From: a virus
Strand: one strand, 5' to 3'
Virus record (IMG/VR): IMGVR_UViG_3300029286_000025
Span: 17,159-81,158 of that record
DNA length: 64,000 nucleotides
Positions 16,568 through 24,560 of this stretch are shown here, in pieces. The translations under genes and the position numbers were made by a program. The notes under the pieces are model-generated. The model did not search any database and was not told the origin of the DNA. It saw only the letters and a list, made by a program, of their open reading frames with translations. Numbering within the stretch: the stretch's first letter is position 1; every line of letters begins with the position of its first letter.

Positions 16568-17563
16568 ATGATATTAGATGAATTTGTTTTAATGTATTGG
16601 AATAATTATGATAAAAAATATTATGTTGATAAAGGATATGTTTTCACAAAAAGATTTGATAAATTTGAAGTAAATATTAAAGATTTAATGTTGTGTAGTA
16701 ACTTGAAGATAAATGTTAAATGCGATATTTGTGGTAAAGAAAAACTATTATCATATCGTAAATATTTAAAAAATATGAATAATGGTGATTATTATTCTTG
16801 TTCTCAGAAATGTTCTCATAATAAATCTAAACAAACTAGTTTAAAAAATTATGGAGTGGAACATTATTTACAATCTGATATTGGTATAAAAAGAATACAA
16901 AATACATGTTTGGAAAGATATGGATTTGAAAATGTATCTAAAAACAATGAAATAAAAAAAAGGAAAAAACAAACTTGTTTAAAAAATTATGGAACTGAAT
17001 ATCCAAGTCAATCGAAAGAAATACAAGAAAGATATAAACAAACTTGTTTAAAAAAATATGGTTGCGAATGGCCTTGGTTAAATATAGAAGTGAAAGAAAA
17101 AGTTGAAAATACTATGTTAAAAAAATATGGAACAAAAAACCCAACACAAAACATAAATATAATGAATAGTATAATTCAAACACAAATAGATAAATATGGT
17201 GAAATTTGGAAAAATCATGTTCCTAGATATAATCCAAATTCAATAATGTATTTAGATTTAATATCAAAAAAATTAAATATACCAATTCAGCATGCTTTAA
17301 ATGGTGGTGAAAAGAAATTCATAAAATATTGGATAGATGGATATATTGATAAATATAATATATGTATTGAATGGGATGAAGAATGTCATAATTTAGAAAA
17401 TGATAAAAAAAGAGATGAATATTTAAAAGATAATTTTAATTGTAAAATGATAAGAATTAGACAAAAAACATTTCTTAAAAATATAGATATTGAAATTGAA
17501 AAAATAGTTGATGAAATAAATGATTATATTTTATCATTAAAATCGTATGAAAAGAAAAAATAA
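16568..17563 (+). CDS. Homing endonuclease with Zn motif, YG repeats and PD-(D/E)XK-like domain
   Basis: 331 residues. The N-terminus carries CDICGKEKLLSYRKY with SCSQKC, a likely zinc site. Four repeats of T-C-L-x-x-YG-x-x-x-x-x-Q-N/S (about residues 90-200) follow, as in other nucleases in this window. The C-terminal 100 residues contain QHALNGGEKKFIKYWIDGYI, CIEWDEECH and KMIRIRQKTF, fitting a PD-(D/E)XK or Vsr-like core (D, then E-x-D/E). The gene at 48623 ends with a related domain. It converges with the Ro60 gene, with a shared bidirectional terminator between. Confidence 0.75.
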   Translation: MILDEFVLMYWNNYDKKYYVDKGYVFTKRFDKFEVNIKDLMLCSNLKINVKCDICGKEKLLSYRKYLKNMNNGDYYSCSQKCSHNKSKQTSLKNYGVEHYLQSDIGIKRIQNTCLERYGFENVSKNNEIKKRKKQTCLKNYGTEYPSQSKEIQERYKQTCLKKYGCEWPWLNIEVKEKVENTMLKKYGTKNPTQNINIMNSIIQTQIDKYGEIWKNHVPRYNPNSIMYLDLISKKLNIPIQHALNGGEKKFIKYWIDGYIDKYNICIEWDEECHNLENDKKRDEYLKDNFNCKMIRIRQKTFLKNIDIEIEKIVDEINDYILSLKSYEKKK

Positions 17564-17596
17564 AAAAGGGATGAAAATAAATTTCATCCCCTTTTG
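17562..17596. terminator. Bidirectional terminator between endonuclease and Ro60 genes
   Basis: GGGATGAAA pairs perfectly with TTTCATCCC around a five-base loop, flanked by A-run and T-run, so it can stop transcription from both sides. A second perfect 9-bp hairpin (CTGTTCATT, AATGAACAG) follows at 17611-17631. Confidence 0.8.
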
Positions 17597-17649
17597 TTCA
17601 TTTTTTTCATCTGTTCATTGATAATGAACAGTAGATTAAAATGAACAGT

Positions 17650-19257
17650 TTAGATTTCAACTGCTTCAATCTTGTGAATCAAAGCCTGACGATCTTGTTC
17701 CAACATTTTCATTAAATCGAAAACTTTATCTGAAAATCCAGCCAAAGCGTAAACTTTGTTTTCTGGGAATTGTAAAGTTCCGTAACCTTTAAGGTCAATA
17801 GAATAGATATGAGACTGACATTTATACTTTTTACAGTATTCTTTGAAAGTTGTTGTTGGTGCGTGATATCCAACCCAACCTTGTTCATCAGATAAAATAA
17901 TTATTCTATCGTAAGCTTTATTGGCTTTTTGAAAGATACTATGGAAATTAGTACCAGCACAAGCGAACTTGTAAATGTTTGTAATAGTCATCAAACTATC
18001 AGATGGGTTATAGTTTTTGTATTCTGCATGATCATCAAATCTCATCAAATCACAACCATTACGTTTTGCGATAGCGGCTGCGAATTGTGCACCAGCTTCA
18101 GCACAACTAATTGTACTTTTTGCTACTTTATTTGATGTCATAGAACCAGATGTATCTAAAACAACCAATGTTTCACCATCAAATTTCGGAATATTATTAA
18201 GTGAAATTTCAGTAGCTTCGTTGATGGCAGTTAGAACTTTTCTGTATTTAGAATCCGAAGTACCAAGACTTTGTAATTCTTTGTAAGCTACAAGAAATCT
18301 GAATGGTAAAACCAATGATTTCTTAATTAACTTTTCATCAGTTAAAAGTTCACAAGCGACATCAATCATTTCCGGTGCTTGTTCAACAATGTTTCTTAGG
18401 TTACGAAGTAAAGCGAAGTAACCGATTTTACGTTCACTAAGAAGCTTTGTCCAAGCGTCTTTTTTAAGGTCTTGTTTTTCATCTTCATTGTTAGCTATTT
18501 GACCAGCTTTTGACAATTCAGATTCCCAAGTGTCTTTACTACGAAGTAAATCAATTACAAGTGCTTCAAGAGCGTGAATTTTGATAGTTCCACCTTCTTG
18601 TGATTTAACCCAATTAAGTTTCTTTTCAATTTCTTTCTTATCTTCAGCTTTCTTTTTCAAAGATAATTTCTTGTTAAGTATGTCAATGTATTCTTGACGA
18701 TTAACAGTTACCAAAAATTTATCACCCTGTGTTGGTACTGGGTGTACCAAGTTGGCAATATCAACTAATTTGAAGTCTTTACCTTCACCTCTCCATTTTC
18801 CAAGTTGGTATGCATCGAATCTTGAAATAGCTTCAGCGAAGCCTTTTTTCATCGAATTGGTAATTTTGTTGTCTTTCTTTTTCATGTAGTAAGCCAAGAT
18901 TTCCATCATATCATCCGGTCTACGGACAATTTTGTTATAGAAATTTTTTGCCCAAGGTAAGTTGGACAAATATTTAGCCAATTCAGCAGCTGTAATATGT
19001 GATATGGATCTCATACCAAATTCATTACGGGCATAAAGTGCAGATTTAGCTACAAAATCCGGTTGTGTCTTACCAATAAGATCAATCAATCTGTTATTGG
19101 TTTGTTCTTCAGTTTCGTAAAAAGAATTCTGTACAAAGGATGTTAACAAAATAGAAACTAATTCTAATTTATTTGATTCTTTGTAGGCTTCACCACCTGC
19201 TAAGTTAACAGTTTTTTCTGCTTTGTAAGCAACTTTTTTTTCATTGAATTTTGACAT
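17650..19257 (-). CDS. rsr: Ro60/TROVE-domain RNA-binding protein (Rsr-like)
   Basis: 535 residues, the usual length of Ro60/Rsr. The N-terminal two thirds are TROVE helical repeats (FVAKSALYARNEFGMRSISH, then YYMKKKDNKITNSMKKGFAE, then YQLGKWRGEG). From about residue 360 a von Willebrand A domain starts with VVLDTSGSM, the metal-site DxSxS motif, followed by GTNFHSIF (MIDAS Thr) and IIILSDEQGW. Ro60 proteins form a ring that binds Y RNAs on the outside and the ends of misfolded RNAs in the cavity, and in bacteria they work with nucleases such as PNPase. Immediately upstream lie a structured RNA gene and a Y-RNA-like element. Codon use looks less biased to A/T than in neighbouring hypothetical genes, so it is probably well expressed. 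Confidence 0.92.
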   Translation of the reverse strand: MSKFNEKKVAYKAEKTVNLAGGEAYKESNKLELVSILLTSFVQNSFYETEEQTNNRLIDLIGKTQPDFVAKSALYARNEFGMRSISHITAAELAKYLSNLPWAKNFYNKIVRRPDDMMEILAYYMKKKDNKITNSMKKGFAEAISRFDAYQLGKWRGEGKDFKLVDIANLVHPVPTQGDKFLVTVNRQEYIDILNKKLSLKKKAEDKKEIEKKLNWVKSQEGGTIKIHALEALVIDLLRSKDTWESELSKAGQIANNEDEKQDLKKDAWTKLLSERKIGYFALLRNLRNIVEQAPEMIDVACELLTDEKLIKKSLVLPFRFLVAYKELQSLGTSDSKYRKVLTAINEATEISLNNIPKFDGETLVVLDTSGSMTSNKVAKSTISCAEAGAQFAAAIAKRNGCDLMRFDDHAEYKNYNPSDSLMTITNIYKFACAGTNFHSIFQKANKAYDRIIILSDEQGWVGYHAPTTTFKEYCKKYKCQSHIYSIDLKGYGTLQFPENKVYALAGFSDKVFDLMKMLEQDRQALIHKIEAVEI

Positions 19258-19303
19258 AATAATCCTTTCTTTTTTATTTTTTGTTTGTTTGTAATTTAAA
19301 GTT

Positions 19304-19347
19304 AAAAAAAAAAGGGACTATCGAAATAAATTTCAGTAGCCCCTTTT
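19304..19347 (-). terminator. Intrinsic terminator of the structured RNA
   Basis: On the minus strand AAAAGGGGCTA pairs with TAGTCCCTTTT, with the stem extended through GAAA and TTTC, and ten T residues follow. The other strand has only four T residues, so the direction is leftward. It ends about 50 bases before the Ro60 start. Confidence 0.8.
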
Positions 19348-19720
19348 GGTGACATTCATTTCTGAATGTCTTAATCTATAGATGAAGAAAACGATAAGTG
19401 AGATGTGAAATTTAGGTTTTCACTAAAATGAAAGATTTATCATCTTTCATATTCAACCCCGATTTTGGGTTAATTGGAACCTTGACTTTTTGGATGTCAA
19501 ATCCTCGGTTTTAGGTAGAACCGAACCACCTGTTATCACCTTATTGGTGATAACGTTTCTGATGCCCGAAGGCTTCTTCCATAATTGTCGAAGTAACACT
19601 CAATCTTACTATCATCAGTAAATATTATAAGGAGTAAATCTAAAATAACTTTTTTTCATTTCCTACGAAGTAAGTTATTTTATCACTACCTTTTTTAAAA
19701 ATCATTAAAATTAAGAACGT
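19304..19720 (-). ncRNA. Large structured RNA gene upstream of Ro60 (candidate, new or unrecognised)
   Basis: No credible ORF is present, yet the minus-strand transcript can fold into about ten local hairpins. In plus coordinates the arms include: 19642-19651 with 19672-19681 (10 bp); 19564-19573 (GCC-TTCG-GGC tetraloop); 19532-19540 with 19546-19554 (perfect 9 bp); 19505-19510 with 19519-19524; 19482-19486 with 19496-19500; 19455-19460 with 19467-19471; 19428-19436 with 19442-19450 (perfect 9 bp); 19405-19410 with 19418-19423; 19351-19370 (8 bp, GAAA loop). It is clearly richer in G+C than its surroundings. It ends in an intrinsic terminator, and TATAAATA at 19727-19734 could be its promoter. 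Confidence 0.7.
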
Positions 19721-19726
19721 TTGTTT

Positions 19727-19734
19727 TATTTATA
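19727..19734 (-). promoter_or_regulatory. T4-late-like promoter core TATAAATA
   Basis: On the minus strand the sequence reads GAAATATAAATAAAAC. The octamer TATAAATA is the T4 late core. Its spacing to the first hairpin of the structured RNA (about 45 bases) would suit a transcript start near 19715. Confidence 0.4.
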
Positions 19735-19762
19735 TTTCAAAAAAACATAAAAGTTTAAAAAA

Positions 19763-19869
19763 TTGTAAAGATATTTTTTTAAGAGTTTTGATAAAAAGCG
19801 ACTTTTTGGTGCTTTCTATTGGAGTCGAACCAATTAGAACCGAAGTATCTCTTAAAATTGCTATTACAA
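19763..19869 (-). ncRNA. Y-RNA (YrlA)-like candidate with tRNA-like module
   Basis: On the minus strand the ends pair: TTGTAA (19869-19864) with TTACAA (19768-19763), and after an internal loop TTTTAAGAG (19857-19849) with CTCTTAAAA (19785-19777). Inside are a small UUCG hairpin, a tRNA-like T arm (ATTGG-TTCGACT-CCAAT, 19834-19818), and a 7-bp acceptor-like stem AGAAAGC (19817-19811) with GCTTTTT (19799-19793), one wobble pair, whose 3' arm is followed by ACCA. A tRNA fold with closed acceptor joined to a long end-stem is how I understand bacterial YrlA RNAs, which bind Ro60. No clear D arm is visible, which weakens the call. Confidence 0.5.
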
Positions 19870-19960
19870 CATTTATTTTATATATTTGTCAAAAAAAGTC
19901 TATTTTTTCCATTTTTGATAAATATACATCTTTTTTATTAAGAAAAAAATAAAAAGTTTA

Positions 19961-22387
19961 TTAAATATTATATTTTTTTGGCCAAAATTGTTTTTTTTGT
20001 GAATTTGGCCAAAATAATGGATTTTTATTTTCATCATCATTTTTTCTAAATGGGTCAGGTTCTCTCCAAGGATTTCGTTTAAATATTTCGTTTGAATCAT
20101 CTTCTCTCCAAGGATTATTTGGTTTAATAGAATTTATTTGTGACATCACATCAACTTTATTTATGAATTGTTTTCTAGCTAATCTGAATGATTTGTAGTT
20201 TATTGTATTTTCAAGTGGTGCAGTTTCTAAGAAATTTTTAACAATTTCTTTTTCTATATCTGTTGCATTAAAGTCAATATAAGTGTCAATTATATTTTTC
20301 CAATCAATATGACTATAAATAGTTGCCAAGTTTATAATTGACATCACACAGTCATCAGTACCACTTTGAGATTTATATGTCACTTCACCATTTGCCAATT
20401 CTTTTTTGGAGAATGAACTTAATTCTATTATGGTTCCACTGTGATGTAATACCATCGCGTCTTTTTTGATACAATCTTGAAAATCTTTTATCATTAGTTT
20501 CTTGCCTTTTTCTCCACTTTTCACAAGGAAACCAACAGTTAGGTAAGTATCAGTTTCATTTTGTTTGTAACGAACAAATACCGAATCACCATAATTGTTG
20601 ATATCATTAAATACATGTTTCATATTATCTAGAAGTCTATCACCCAGATTTTTATTTTTTTCAAGAACTATTTTTACTTTTTCAGAATCGAATAATTCAA
20701 ATCCTATTAAATATAATATATGTGATATTTCATTTGCGTTATAAATATTATTTTGAAAAACACCAATTTGTTCCAATTTAAATAAATCATATTTGCTTTC
20801 ATACATTAGTCTTTTTCTATTTATAATATCTTTATCTTTCATCATTAATCTAAAAATATTTATCACAGTGTAATTTTGTGCAAGTCCTTCACCCATGTCA
20901 ATTCCTATAAATATATTATAATTTTTTACTTGTCTAATATCAAATAGATCCGGTCTATTTTTTATCCATTTTAAATCTGTATAAGGAAATTTTAATTTAT
21001 TTTCAAATTGTGGTATTTCTTTATATTCAAATGGTGTTTCATTATTAGTTAAACTTTCAAATATAATACTATCAAATAATAAATTTTGATCTGTTATAAA
21101 TTGAAGTCCGTATTCTTGTTTGAATTTATCTTCACCACCTATAAGATTTGTTTCTTCTTCTTCCCAATTAGAAATATATGCAATTTCAGTAAAAGGAATT
21201 TCACTTTCAAATTCCATATTGTCATCTCTTGTTTCTAAATTTGTTGCAATTCTTAATGAACGGATACTGGAAATATCAGATTGAAGTGATGGGGTTATTT
21301 CATCATCTTCGTAAAATTTAATATGATGTATAGCTATACCATCAAGTACCTTATCATAAAGTTTATAACCCAATTCATTTCTCAAATAATTCAAAACATA
21401 ACCTTCAGTTAATCCGTGTTTTTTGAGTTTGTCGTCAATGAATTTTATTTTAGTATCCCTCCTACCTTTTATTTGATACCAATAAACTTTAAGTGCTTTA
21501 TATGGGTTTTTATGTGGATCACCTTCTGGTAATTCGGCATCTCTTAATAATTCAAAGAATAAATTTCTACCGTCCGGGGTTGATGTAATAATAATTTTTG
21601 AATTTGTAATTGATGATACAGTTGGTACAACGGATGAATAATAAGCTCTAATTATATTATCTGGAATTTTAGCAAACTCATCGAGATATAGTAAATCTAT
21701 TGTAAAACCAATGGCCGGTTCTTTGGATCTATTTTGTGTTTGTATTCTACTACCATTTTCAAAAGATAGTGATCTTTCGTTCCAGTTGTTTATACCGGCC
21801 TTTAAGTAGAATGGTAATAATTTATATATGTCTTTTATTTTTCTTATAATTTCTTTAACAGTATTAGATACGTTAGCAACAACCATAACCCCTTTATCTT
21901 TATTAAATAAAACAGTCCACAACATTACAATTGCAGCACTAACTGTATTTAAACTTAAAATATCATTTGTATAATAACTATGTTCATTGGATTGAATTGA
22001 TAAATCGAACATAGAAACTTTATAGTTTTGTTTAATAATAGATTTTATTTTTGATGGACCCCTTTTGGTTAAAACTATATCATCGTGTGTTAAATCTTTA
22101 ACAAATTTAATTATATGATTTTCACAAAAAACACCATGAACATCCGCACAATTTAATTTAATACCATTTTCCAATTTTAGTGTATAAAATGTATATGGTT
22201 GTGTTAAATTAATTTCTTCAATTGGAACAAAACCATAATCTGTTTCGACTAATAAATTTTCTAATGGTAAAAAATTTAATATTTTTTTTGTTTCATCATT
22301 TTCATCTAAATCTATGTTTCTATATTCATAATTTTCTAATTTTTCAATTAAAAAATATATAATATTTCTTAATATTTTCTTAAACAT
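19961..22387 (-). CDS. terL: Terminase large subunit, C-terminal part, preceded by split-intein C-half
   Basis: Residues 1-147 are the C-terminal part of an intein (VETDYGFVPIEEINL, CADVHGVF, ending YTNDILSLN). Residue 148 (Thr) starts the C-extein TVSAAIVMLW, which joins exactly to the Walker A motif SRQSGK of 24561-25094. The rest is a T4 gp17-type motor: LLYLDEFAK is Walker B, ITSTPDG is the coupling motif, and FIGIDMGEG starts the RNase H-like nuclease. The last 60 residues are an odd Trp/Asn/Pro-rich tail. After protein splicing in trans the full motor would be about 780 residues. The start codon overlaps the end of the upstream endonuclease gene (ATGTTTAA). The penultimate intein residue is Leu, not the usual His. 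Confidence 0.85.
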   Translation of the reverse strand: MFKKILRNIIYFLIEKLENYEYRNIDLDENDETKKILNFLPLENLLVETDYGFVPIEEINLTQPYTFYTLKLENGIKLNCADVHGVFCENHIIKFVKDLTHDDIVLTKRGPSKIKSIIKQNYKVSMFDLSIQSNEHSYYTNDILSLNTVSAAIVMLWTVLFNKDKGVMVVANVSNTVKEIIRKIKDIYKLLPFYLKAGINNWNERSLSFENGSRIQTQNRSKEPAIGFTIDLLYLDEFAKIPDNIIRAYYSSVVPTVSSITNSKIIITSTPDGRNLFFELLRDAELPEGDPHKNPYKALKVYWYQIKGRRDTKIKFIDDKLKKHGLTEGYVLNYLRNELGYKLYDKVLDGIAIHHIKFYEDDEITPSLQSDISSIRSLRIATNLETRDDNMEFESEIPFTEIAYISNWEEEETNLIGGEDKFKQEYGLQFITDQNLLFDSIIFESLTNNETPFEYKEIPQFENKLKFPYTDLKWIKNRPDLFDIRQVKNYNIFIGIDMGEGLAQNYTVINIFRLMMKDKDIINRKRLMYESKYDLFKLEQIGVFQNNIYNANEISHILYLIGFELFDSEKVKIVLEKNKNLGDRLLDNMKHVFNDINNYGDSVFVRYKQNETDTYLTVGFLVKSGEKGKKLMIKDFQDCIKKDAMVLHHSGTIIELSSFSKKELANGEVTYKSQSGTDDCVMSIINLATIYSHIDWKNIIDTYIDFNATDIEKEIVKNFLETAPLENTINYKSFRLARKQFINKVDVMSQINSIKPNNPWREDDSNEIFKRNPWREPDPFRKNDDENKNPLFWPNSQKKQFWPKKYNI
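21947..22387 (-). other. TerL split intein, C-half (147 aa)
   Basis: The fragment holds the intein folding motifs after the first 50 residues, including the terminal Asn followed by Thr +1. With only 54 residues in the N-half, the split lies near the N-terminus, as in the atypical phage split inteins such as AceL-TerL. Confidence 0.75.
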
Positions 22388-23525
22388 TTTTATTTTTTAT
22401 TAATTTTAAAATAATAGATTTTATATATTTATTATTATTTTTCCATTCTTTTTCCCATACATGTATTAAATTGATATTTTTATTTTTACAATTATTTGTT
22501 TTATCATTATGATAATTTTCATTTTTATAGATATTACTATGCCAATAATCACCGTTATATTCAAATGCTAAATTTAAATCTGGTAAATAAATGTCTAATT
22601 CTTTACCATTTAATATTTTTCTATCATTTTTAATTATTACCCCTTTATAATTTTCTTTTATGAATTTAAATAATTTTCTTTCACCGTCTGATGTTAAAGA
22701 ATGTTCTGGATAACATATTGTACATGTTGTTATGTTATGTGACAACCTATTATGAAATAAATTAATATTTATTTCATAATTATGTCCTTCTTCACAACAA
22801 CAGAAATATTTTTTATTTTCGTAATCTATTTTTTTAATAAATAAATATTTAGATAACATTTTTTTATTATAATATTTTTGTGTTTTTTCTTTATGTTCTG
22901 GTAATTGTGATACATTTTCAATATTATATTTTGTTTTACATGTTTTTTTAATTTTTATAATGTTATTGTAATTTTCATTATCATATTTTTTGTTTTTTGT
23001 ATTTTTCGCTTTTTCAACAAAAAATGAATTTTGTGCTGGTCTATCACAATTGTATTTTTCATTATTTGTTTTTATAGATTTTTGTAAAATTTCTTTATTT
23101 TGTTGTGGATAGTCACAATCATATTTTTCATTATTTGTTAATTTAATTTTATTTTTAATTTCTTCATTTTGAAAAACATTTTCAAATCCATAAATTTCCA
23201 AATTTGTTTTTTTACATTTATTTCTATTATTATAAGTTTTATTATTATATTTTTTTTGACATGTTAATTTGTTTTTAATGGATGAACATTTGTGACAAGT
23301 ATATAAATTATATTTATTAAAATTATTATTATAACTTTGATAAGATATAATTTTTTCACATCCACAAATATCACAAATTCCTGTTATTTTAACATGTGAT
23401 TTTAATGAGACGTGTTCTATTTTTATTAAAATTTCATCATTTAAATTACAAACATAACCAAAATTTCTAAATTTTTTAATTGTTTTGTCTGCAATTTTGA
23501 TGTTTACTTCTTTTTCTTTTATCAT
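22380..23525 (-). CDS. Vsr-like homing endonuclease inside the fractured terminase locus
   Basis: 381 residues. The N-terminus has CDICGCEKIISYQSY and a later CHKC zinc pair. Six repeats of N-x-x-KYDCDxPQQN or IYGFENVFQN type follow (about residues 110-220). The nuclease core is LNGKELDIYLPDLNLAFEYN, GDYWHS and INLIHVWEKEW, with the D, E and H positions of Vsr-like (EDxHD) enzymes. It lacks the extra C-terminal domain of the 1757 and 51205 proteins. It lies between the two intein halves of terminase, overlapping the start of the C-half. By analogy with fractured genes, it should cut intein-less terminase alleles. Confidence 0.8.
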   Translation of the reverse strand: MIKEKEVNIKIADKTIKKFRNFGYVCNLNDEILIKIEHVSLKSHVKITGICDICGCEKIISYQSYNNNFNKYNLYTCHKCSSIKNKLTCQKKYNNKTYNNRNKCKKTNLEIYGFENVFQNEEIKNKIKLTNNEKYDCDYPQQNKEILQKSIKTNNEKYNCDRPAQNSFFVEKAKNTKNKKYDNENYNNIIKIKKTCKTKYNIENVSQLPEHKEKTQKYYNKKMLSKYLFIKKIDYENKKYFCCCEEGHNYEININLFHNRLSHNITTCTICYPEHSLTSDGERKLFKFIKENYKGVIIKNDRKILNGKELDIYLPDLNLAFEYNGDYWHSNIYKNENYHNDKTNNCKNKNINLIHVWEKEWKNNNKYIKSIILKLIKNKNV

Positions 23526-23533
23526 TTTTTATT

Positions 23534-24511
23534 TTATTTTAAAAATTTTAAACATTTTTGAATTGTTTTTTCTGGATCGTTTTTATAATCCGATTCCCAT
23601 ATGATCAAAATGCTAAAATTTTTCTTTTCGGCTGCTAATATTTTTTCTTTATCGTGTTTCCAAATATCTTCGGATTTTAACCATTTTCTATATGGGTGTG
23701 GATTATCATTATTTTTCCATTTGATTGGATTTGCGTGATACATATCACTATTAAATTCGATTATCTTTTTTTTATTTTTATCAGTAAAATCATATTGATA
23801 AAATTTATTTTTTTCAGATAAATTTTCATTTTTTTCAGATATGAAATATTCTTTGTTTTTAGTTGCAAAATAAACATTTATTCTATCTTTAATTTCATAT
23901 TGTTCTAAAATATCATAGAAAAGTTTTTGAGATATTTTAGAGAACCCACATTTTAAATTTCCATTTTCCAATAAAGATTTTTGCCATTTATTTTGACGTT
24001 CATTCCATATTTTTAAACCATCAATTTCACCGTGTTTTTCTATATATTTTTCTAAAGTAAATGTTCTTTGTCTTTCAGATAATTTTTGTTTTGCATCAAT
24101 TTCATTGTATCCTTTCTTTAACCAATATTCAATTCTGGTAGATTGTTGTTCTGGTGTTATATTTTCATGAACCTTTTTTGAAAATTCAATAGCTTCATTT
24201 TCATTTTCATACTTTATAAAATTTTTTGAAAAAGGACTTCTCTGTTTTCTTTGTTCTTCTGTTGTTTTTGATTTACTGTTTGGATTTTTTTGTCCTGTTA
24301 TTTTGTCTGAAAATAATTTTTTATATTTTTCTTGTTTCATGTGTAATCCACCATTTTTAGTTGTTTCTTTATAATCGGATTCTGAATATAAAGGTTCACC
24401 GGGATATAACTTTAAATATTCGTCTGATGTTAAACCATGTTTTTTTAAATGTCTACCATATATTCTGGTTGATTTTTTTCCACATATTTTACAAGTAATT
24501 AAATTTTCCAT
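23534..24511 (-). CDS. Second homing endonuclease inside the fractured terminase locus
   Basis: 325 residues. Starts with a zinc-finger-like CKICGKKSTRIYGRHLKKHG and a segment resembling a MucR/Ros-type fold (TSDEYLKLYPGE). The middle (QKLSERQRTFTLEKYIEKHG, LKIWNERQNKW) is closely shared with the endonuclease of the fractured helicase locus (45634-46539). The C-terminal core is YQYDFTDKNKKKIIEFNSDM, YHANPIKW and FSILIIWESDYK, a Vsr-like nuclease. It has its own promoter-like box upstream (24521-24535). Two such genes in one intein gap is unusual. Confidence 0.75.
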   Translation of the reverse strand: MENLITCKICGKKSTRIYGRHLKKHGLTSDEYLKLYPGEPLYSESDYKETTKNGGLHMKQEKYKKLFSDKITGQKNPNSKSKTTEEQRKQRSPFSKNFIKYENENEAIEFSKKVHENITPEQQSTRIEYWLKKGYNEIDAKQKLSERQRTFTLEKYIEKHGEIDGLKIWNERQNKWQKSLLENGNLKCGFSKISQKLFYDILEQYEIKDRINVYFATKNKEYFISEKNENLSEKNKFYQYDFTDKNKKKIIEFNSDMYHANPIKWKNNDNPHPYRKWLKSEDIWKHDKEKILAAEKKNFSILIIWESDYKNDPEKTIQKCLKFLK

Positions 24512-24520
24512 TGTTGTTTT

Positions 24521-24535
24521 TATTTTTATATATTA
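24521..24535 (-). promoter_or_regulatory. Promoter-like box TTAATATATAAAAATA
   Basis: Read on the minus strand, the box lies about ten bases before the endonuclease start at 24511, so this gene can be expressed apart from the terminase N-half. Confidence 0.4.
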
Positions 24536-24560
24536 ATAGCAAGCGGACAAAATGGGATAT

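Noticed and set aside
19763-19869. Permuted tmRNA or ordinary tRNA gene
   Set aside because: The T arm and ACCA are present, but the D-loop region expected after the 5' acceptor strand is far too short and no tag frame is seen. No anticodon arm in normal order exists.
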